From: an uncultured Phycisphaerales bacterium
GTDB lineage: Bacteria > Planctomycetota > Phycisphaerae > WQYP01
Reading direction: 5' to 3'
Assembly: GCA_903845195.1 (NCBI GenBank)
Contig: CAIMWO010000090.1
Location: 1 to 64,000, forward strand
DNA length: 64,000 bases
Positions 59,872-64,000 of this stretch are shown here, piece after piece. Both the position numbers and the translations under genes were made by a program. The first letter of the stretch is position 1; each line of letters starts with the position of its first letter. The notes beneath the pieces are model-generated. The model did not search any database, was not told where the DNA came from, and saw nothing but the letters and a program-made list of their open reading frames with translations.

Positions 59872-60642
59872 ATGGAATGCGTAATCAAGATGATCAAGGG
59901 GCCGGAGGAGGGGCAGGAACATCGGCTGTCGTCGATTGAGTCGCTGCTGGGGCGTTCGCCGCGGGCGGTGGTAAAGTGCAGCGATCCTCAGGTTTCGTAC
60001 GAGCATGCTGTGGTGACGCGGAGCGGGGATGAGTATTTCATCGAGAATCTTTCGGCGAACGGGACATTCATCAATGACGAAAAGCTCAGCGGGAAGGTCA
60101 AGCTGCGGGTGAAGGATGAAGTGCGTCTGGGGGTGGAGACGACGTTCCGCGTGGATTCAACGGGAGCGGAGGCGGGGCAGTCGAAGCGAAAGCTGCTGCT
60201 GCTGGCCGTCAGCGTGATGCTGATCCTGATGATCGTGGTGCTGGTGGCCGATCCGTTCGGAGGAACAGTGCAGCGGAACTGGATCCGCTCGTACAACGTA
60301 CTGGCGCCGTGGGTGGACGCACAAACCAAGGCGAAACATTTGCCGGAACGGACTTCAGACCTGCTGCACGAGGCCTGGCGCATGGACCGGGCCGGTGATC
60401 GGAGCGGCGCGTCGAAGATGTATTTTCAGTTGAAAGTGCTACTGGCAACGAAGGTGCTGCTGGCAACGGATGAACGGACGAGGAATTTGGATGATTTGGC
60501 GGCCAATTATCGTGGTGCGTTAAATGCGCTGCAGGATCCAAAGACGGATCCGACATCTCTGGACAATGACGTCATGGGTGCGGCGCTGATGCAATTTGTG
60601 AACGGGCGGATGGCGCAGGTGGAACAGGCGCAAGAGAAGTAA
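59872..60642 (+). CDS. FHA-domain membrane protein
   Basis: 256 residues. Residues about 1-95 form an FHA domain with the pThr-binding GR/S/N pattern: SLLGRSPRAVVKC, DPQVSYEHAVV, NLSANGTFIND. A single membrane helix follows at about 104-125 (LLLLAVSVMLILMIVVLVAD), then an extracytoplasmic or periplasmic helical region of about 125 residues (HLPERTSDLLHEAWRMDRAG). An in-frame small duplication gives KVLLAT twice. It could tether phosphoproteins made by the kinase encoded next. It lies 68 bp after tadC on the same strand. Confidence 0.85.
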   Translation: MECVIKMIKGPEEGQEHRLSSIESLLGRSPRAVVKCSDPQVSYEHAVVTRSGDEYFIENLSANGTFINDEKLSGKVKLRVKDEVRLGVETTFRVDSTGAEAGQSKRKLLLLAVSVMLILMIVVLVADPFGGTVQRNWIRSYNVLAPWVDAQTKAKHLPERTSDLLHEAWRMDRAGDRSGASKMYFQLKVLLATKVLLATDERTRNLDDLAANYRGALNALQDPKTDPTSLDNDVMGAALMQFVNGRMAQVEQAQEK

Positions 60643-60645
60643 TTA

Positions 60646-60721
60646 GAAGCTGTTTCATAACCCCGGTTTCGGATTGAAAACCAGTTGTTTTCAACGACTT
60701 TTTGAGTTATGAAACCGCCTC
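60646..60721. mobile_element. 76-bp MITE-like element with TA target duplication
   Basis: Terminal inverted repeat GAAGCTGTTTCATAAC / GTTATGAAACCGCCTC (two mismatches in 16), flanked by TA on both sides (60644-60645 and 60722-60723). An internal stem gaaaac/gttttc is also present. The ends resemble those of IS5-group (IS427-like) elements. It sits between the FHA and kinase genes and contains the ATG at 60709. Confidence 0.6.
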
Positions 60722-61953
60722 TAGCCGGGCAGGAAAGGGCTATTGTGAAGAAGCTGGATCGATTTATTCTGCGCGAGATGATCGGGGAGGGCGTGGGCGT
60801 GGTGTACCGCGCGGAGGAGCAATTGCCGGGCGGGAACATGCGGGTGGTGGCGCTGAAGGTGCTGCCGATGATTCCGGCAAGCGATGCGGCATCGGAACAA
60901 CGGTTTGGCAGCGAAGTGCGCGTGCTGGCGCAGTTGGCGGTGCAGCCGCACATTGTGACGATTTACAGCATGGGGATCACGGACAAGCAGCCGTGGATCG
61001 CGATGGAGTATTGCGAGCAGACGCTGGCGCAGAAGATTACGGATCAACCGGCGGATGCGCAAGAGGTGCAGAAGCTGCTGGAGCAGGTGTTGTCGGGATT
61101 GACGGCGATGCATGCCTTGACGCCGCCGCTGGTGCATCAGGATTTGAAGCCGGCGAACATATTGGTGGACAAGTTGGGGAACTACAAGATTACGGATTTC
61201 TCGCTGGCGAGCGACGTGGCGGCGGAGAAGACGCACGTGGTGGCGACGGTGCGGTATGCAGCGCCGGAGCTATTGAGCCGCGAGTTCGGGAAGGTGGGGC
61301 CAACGACGGATCTGTATGCGCTGGGTCACATTGCGTACGAGCTGGCGCTGGGAGGGCGGGCATATCGGGCGCAGTTCCCGGCGGTGTACGAGGGGCAATC
61401 GAACAAAGAGGCACATCCGGCGAAGTGGATGTCGTGGCATTGCTCGCTGAACACGATGCCGGCGACGATCCAGGAAGTGCGGAAGGATTTTCCGGAGGGT
61501 TTGAGTACGATCATCGCGAAGCTGATGAACAAGCAGCATGCGCAGCGGTTTGGATCGGCGACGGAAGTGGCGGCGATATTGGCCTCCCTTAAAGAGGTGG
61601 CGGCGGTCGCGCCGGTTCAGGAAGCGCCGAAAGCGGCCCCGGCGAAAGCAGCGGGCCGGTGGGCACAGGTTCCCCCACCACCACCCCCCTCGCCGTCGCA
61701 CGCGCCGGAAGTGGCGCCGGAGTTGACGGATGAAGTGCCGGAGCAGGTACCGGAGACGCCGCCCGTGACTTACAGCAATCTGCGGTATTACGTGCGGATG
61801 CGGGGGCGCGTGAGCGGTCCGTTCGATGTGCCGACATTGCAGCGGATGTTCAAGCAGGGGCATATGTCGCGTCTGCACCAGGTGAGCACGGACCAGATCA
61901 CGTGGAGCGCGGCGACGACGGTGGAGGGGTTGTTCGGGCCGACGATCGTGTGA
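60709..61953 (+). CDS. Ser/Thr protein kinase with altered motifs and C-terminal GYF_2-like domain
   Basis: 414 residues if started at the ATG at 60709, which lies inside a MITE-like repeat; a GTG at 60745 with AGGAAAGGG upstream is a better native start (402 residues). Kinase features: Gly loop GEGVGVVY, one residue shorter than usual; VALKVLP (ATP Lys); HQDLKPANIL where HRD is usual; DFS in place of DFG; and APELL. The catalytic and metal Asp are kept, so it may be active but unusual. A Pro/Ala linker (about 300-345) precedes a GYF_2-type domain (YYVRMRGRVSGPFDVPTLQRM and HQVSTDQITWSAA). No membrane segment. Confidence 0.88.
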   Translation: MKPPLAGQERAIVKKLDRFILREMIGEGVGVVYRAEEQLPGGNMRVVALKVLPMIPASDAASEQRFGSEVRVLAQLAVQPHIVTIYSMGITDKQPWIAMEYCEQTLAQKITDQPADAQEVQKLLEQVLSGLTAMHALTPPLVHQDLKPANILVDKLGNYKITDFSLASDVAAEKTHVVATVRYAAPELLSREFGKVGPTTDLYALGHIAYELALGGRAYRAQFPAVYEGQSNKEAHPAKWMSWHCSLNTMPATIQEVRKDFPEGLSTIIAKLMNKQHAQRFGSATEVAAILASLKEVAAVAPVQEAPKAAPAKAAGRWAQVPPPPPPSPSHAPEVAPELTDEVPEQVPETPPVTYSNLRYYVRMRGRVSGPFDVPTLQRMFKQGHMSRLHQVSTDQITWSAATTVEGLFGPTIV

Positions 61954-62102
61954 GGATGGCTGGGGGTGAGCGGGGGAATCGGCGATCGCGATGAGCGACT
62001 GGTTGGCCTAAAACGCAGTTTTTGCGGTATTGGTGCATCGCGAAAGGGGGCCGGGCGTTGTAGGATATAGTGGCTGGTGGCAACCTTCTGGAGGACTCAT
62101 TG

Positions 62103-63428
62103 GTGAGCGACACGTTGACGAGCATGGGGGGAACAATCGAGCAGGGAATTCCGGTGCAGGAATCGGTGGCGGTGCCGCTGGTGAAACGGGTGACGTGTCC
62201 GCATTGCTGGCACGTGTTCCGTCCGGAGCAGATTCTGTGGGTGGCGCAGCACGAGGACCTGATGGGGGACTCGGTGCTGAAGGAGGAGCCGCAGCGGTTT
62301 TTGCCGTCGCGGTTCACGATTGAAGGCCAGGCGATCGATTCGCGTGGAATGCCGTGCCATTCGCTGGCGTGTCCGGCGTGTCATTTGGTGTTGCCGCGGG
62401 TGCTGCTGGAGAACGAAATCACGTTCATCAGTATCATCGGGAGCGCGGGGAGCGGGAAGAGTAATTTTCTGGCGGCGATGACGTGGGAACTGCGGCAGAA
62501 GCTGGCGCGGGAATTTGCGATCATCTTTGCGGACGGCGACAAGGAAGCGAACTGGATTCTGAACCGGTATGAAGAGACGCTGTTCCTGCCGGACGATCCG
62601 GACAAGCCGGTGGTGCTGGACAAGACACGGACGCAGGGGGATTTGTATCGGAGCGTGACGATTTCGGGGCAGGAGACGCAGTTGCCCAAGCCGTTCTTGT
62701 TTTCGTTCCATCCGGGGGCGGAGCATCCGCGGGCGGCGCTGCGGGCCCGGCTGGGGCGGATCGTGTGTCTGTATGACAATGCGGGGGAGCATTACAACGT
62801 CGGGCAGGATACGGCGCTATCGCCGGTGACGCGGCATCTGTCGCGCAGCCGGGTGCTGATGTTCCTGTTTGACCCGACGCAGGACCCGCGATTCCGTGCG
62901 AAGTGCAAGGCGTTTTCCACTGATCCGCAGATTGTCGAGCCGATGCAGACGGTGCGCCAGGAAACGATTCTGAGCGAAGCGGCGATCCGGTTCCGCAAGC
63001 ATGCGAGTTTGAGCGCGTATCAGAAATGCGACCGGCCGCTGCTGGTGCTGGTGGCCAAGAGCGATATCTGGGGGCCGCTGCTGGCGGACGAGGATCTGGT
63101 GAGCGAGCCGATCGTGCGGGACGAGCCGGGCAAGGCGCATTTGAGCGTGCTGGATCTGGACCGGATCGAACGGGTGAGTATGAAGGTGCGGCAGTTGCTG
63201 CTGGAGCTCACGCCGGAGGTGGTGACGATCGCGGAGGACTTCTCCGACGAAGTTTTCTACATGCCGGTGAGCGCGCTGGGTCATTCGCCGGAGAAATATC
63301 CGGAGAAGAACGGCCTGCTGATCAAGCCGCGGGACGTGCATCCGCGGTGGGTGACGATCCCGCTGTTGTATTCGTATGCGCGCTGGGCGACGGGTCTGAT
63401 TGCGGGCATCCGCGGACTGAAAAAATAG
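62103..63428 (+). CDS. Zinc-ribbon P-loop GTPase (double-GTPase-like) of a GAP1-type system
   Basis: 441 residues starting with GTG at 62103, GGAGG 9 bases upstream. A zinc-ribbon-like N-terminus has Cys32/35 (TCPHCWHVF) and Cys90/93 (ACPAC). Walker A GSAGSGKS is at residues 113-120, G3-like YDNAGEHY near 225-231 and G4-like VAKSDIW at 317-323. The AGEHY and AKSD motifs suit a TRAFAC-type GTPase of the group tied to GAP1 proteins in predicted NTPase conflict systems (recalled from family descriptions; not searched). It ends in FYMPVSALG and a hydrophobic tail. It lies 149 bp after the kinase gene and 103 bp before the GAP1 gene. Confidence 0.8.
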   Translation: MSDTLTSMGGTIEQGIPVQESVAVPLVKRVTCPHCWHVFRPEQILWVAQHEDLMGDSVLKEEPQRFLPSRFTIEGQAIDSRGMPCHSLACPACHLVLPRVLLENEITFISIIGSAGSGKSNFLAAMTWELRQKLAREFAIIFADGDKEANWILNRYEETLFLPDDPDKPVVLDKTRTQGDLYRSVTISGQETQLPKPFLFSFHPGAEHPRAALRARLGRIVCLYDNAGEHYNVGQDTALSPVTRHLSRSRVLMFLFDPTQDPRFRAKCKAFSTDPQIVEPMQTVRQETILSEAAIRFRKHASLSAYQKCDRPLLVLVAKSDIWGPLLADEDLVSEPIVRDEPGKAHLSVLDLDRIERVSMKVRQLLLELTPEVVTIAEDFSDEVFYMPVSALGHSPEKYPEKNGLLIKPRDVHPRWVTIPLLYSYARWATGLIAGIRGLKK

Positions 63429-63455
63429 AAAATAGAAAATGAAAAATAGAAAAAC
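63422..63455 (+). repeat. Heptad array AAAATAG-type (left arm) at a stop codon
   Basis: AAAATAG, AAAATAG, AAAATGA, AAAATAG; the first unit contains the stop of the GTPase gene. It faces an inverted array at 63491. Confidence 0.95.
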
Positions 63456-63490
63456 TTGATGCGTAGATCAATTGGGAAGAGTACAACGGC

Positions 63491-63511
63491 TTTTTCTATT
63501 TTCTATTTTTT
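63491..63511 (-). repeat. Heptad array AAAATAG-type (inverted right arm)
   Basis: On the minus strand AAAATAG twice with flanking A-runs; ends 21 bp before the GAP1 start. Together with 63422-63455 it can form a long A/T hairpin. Confidence 0.9.
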
Positions 63512-63531
63512 GCGGGCACGATTGAGCCGAC

Positions 63532-64000
63532 ATGAGTCATGAAATTTACTACACCTCCGCACCTGAAGGAATCAAGCGCGGCAGCAGCGGGTTCTGCACC
63601 GTAGGCGCGACGGAGAATATTCCGCGGGCGTTGTGGGAGCGGCTGGAGGCGTTGAGCGCGTATCGGCATCATGAAGGCGCCGGGGCGGGGGATTCGGGAG
63701 CCAATCCGGTGAGCTGGGCGCATTGGCTGCTGAACGTGGCGGGGATTCGTTATCACGTTTTGAGTCGGGTCAGTGATTCGGGCGTGGATCACACGCAGCG
63801 GACGAATGCTTTTGCCCATCACTTAGTTGTGGATGCAGCGGAGATGGCGGCGGGCGGGCCGGCGTGGATGCTGCAGCATGGCGTGATGGTGGAGAGTTGG
63901 AACGGGCAGGTGGGGACGATCGCGCGGCGAGCGAGTTTGCCGCGGGGAGACGCAGCGCCGGGCATTTGCCGAGGATGGGCGCAGGCGGCGGGTGATGCGG
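63532..64000 (+). CDS. GAP1-like (GTPase-associated protein 1) N-terminal region, cut by window end
   Basis: 156 residues are visible from the ATG at 63532: MSHEIYYTSAPEGIKRGSSG, then FCTVGATENIPRALWERLEA, and later VSWAHWLLNVAGIRYHVLSR and TNAFAHHLVVDAAEM. The IYYTSAP-G-SGFCTV pattern, HVLSRVSDSGVDHTQRTN and AHHLVVDA match my memory of the GAP1-N2 domain, a putative sensor or effector component found with double-GTPases in predicted NTPase-dependent conflict or signalling systems. The rest of the protein and any further genes lie outside. It follows the GTPase gene on the same strand. Confidence 0.8.
   Translation, partial: MSHEIYYTSAPEGIKRGSSGFCTVGATENIPRALWERLEALSAYRHHEGAGAGDSGANPVSWAHWLLNVAGIRYHVLSRVSDSGVDHTQRTNAFAHHLVVDAAEMAAGGPAWMLQHGVMVESWNGQVGTIARRASLPRGDAAPGICRGWAQAAGDA

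Overview
The window looks like chromosomal DNA of a Planctomycetota bacterium, probably of the Phycisphaerae or a relative. This is inferred from family content: AraC-type regulators paired with phytanoyl-CoA-dioxygenase-like proteins, an FHA-fused CpaF, a NagB-deacetylase fusion, a long SecE, a kinase with a GYF-like tail, and many secreted proteins of unknown function. No rRNA gene or taxonomic marker in the window was actually compared, so the placement is an inference.

Layout. 1-5.2 kb is an accessory edge: the tail of an IS3-family transposase, an orphan RecA-like AAA ATPase, a gene-free stretch packed with small perfect hairpins, two small membrane proteins and an orphan HsdR-N-like nuclease-fold protein. 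5.2-15.4 kb carries NAD synthetase, a membrane protein plus winged-helix regulator next to ispH (with two matching palindromes), a DUF4173-like membrane protein, a thiol-redox protein and rpoN with a textbook -24/-12 promoter of its own. 15.4-30 kb is mostly housekeeping: murJ, glpD, rsmH, an ABC-F ATPase, a ferredoxin, adk, rpsB and others. 30-34.3 kb is the minus-strand translation cluster tRNA-His, tRNA-Thr, tuf, rpmG, tRNA-Trp, secE, nusG, a small membrane gene and rplK. 34.3-44.7 kb has a second AraC/PhyH divergent pair, a Cu/Zn-SOD lipoprotein, leuB, an M20 hydrolase with an altered active-site motif, a deaminase, the NagB-LmbE fusion and a sigma-54 activator. 44.7-54.8 kb is accessory: large secreted proteins, a duplicated gene fragment, a VapBC-type toxin-antitoxin pair between copies of a structured repeat, an exonuclease and an ankyrin protein.

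54.8-64 kb is the most interesting part. Tad-pilus genes (cpaB, an FHA-fused cpaF, tadB, tadC) run without interruption into an FHA membrane protein, a Ser/Thr kinase with altered motifs, a zinc-ribbon P-loop GTPase and the start of a GAP1-type (GTPase-associated protein) gene cut by the window end. It reads as one phospho-signalling and NTPase module attached to a pilus or secretion machine.

A second theme runs through the whole window. Short tandem arrays with a strict 7-bp period, but very different unit sequences, sit at stop codons, in intergenic gaps and inside reading frames. At three places an array faces an inverted partner across a short loop. They resemble the heptanucleotide STRR repeats of cyanobacteria and may mark an active repeat-generating process.
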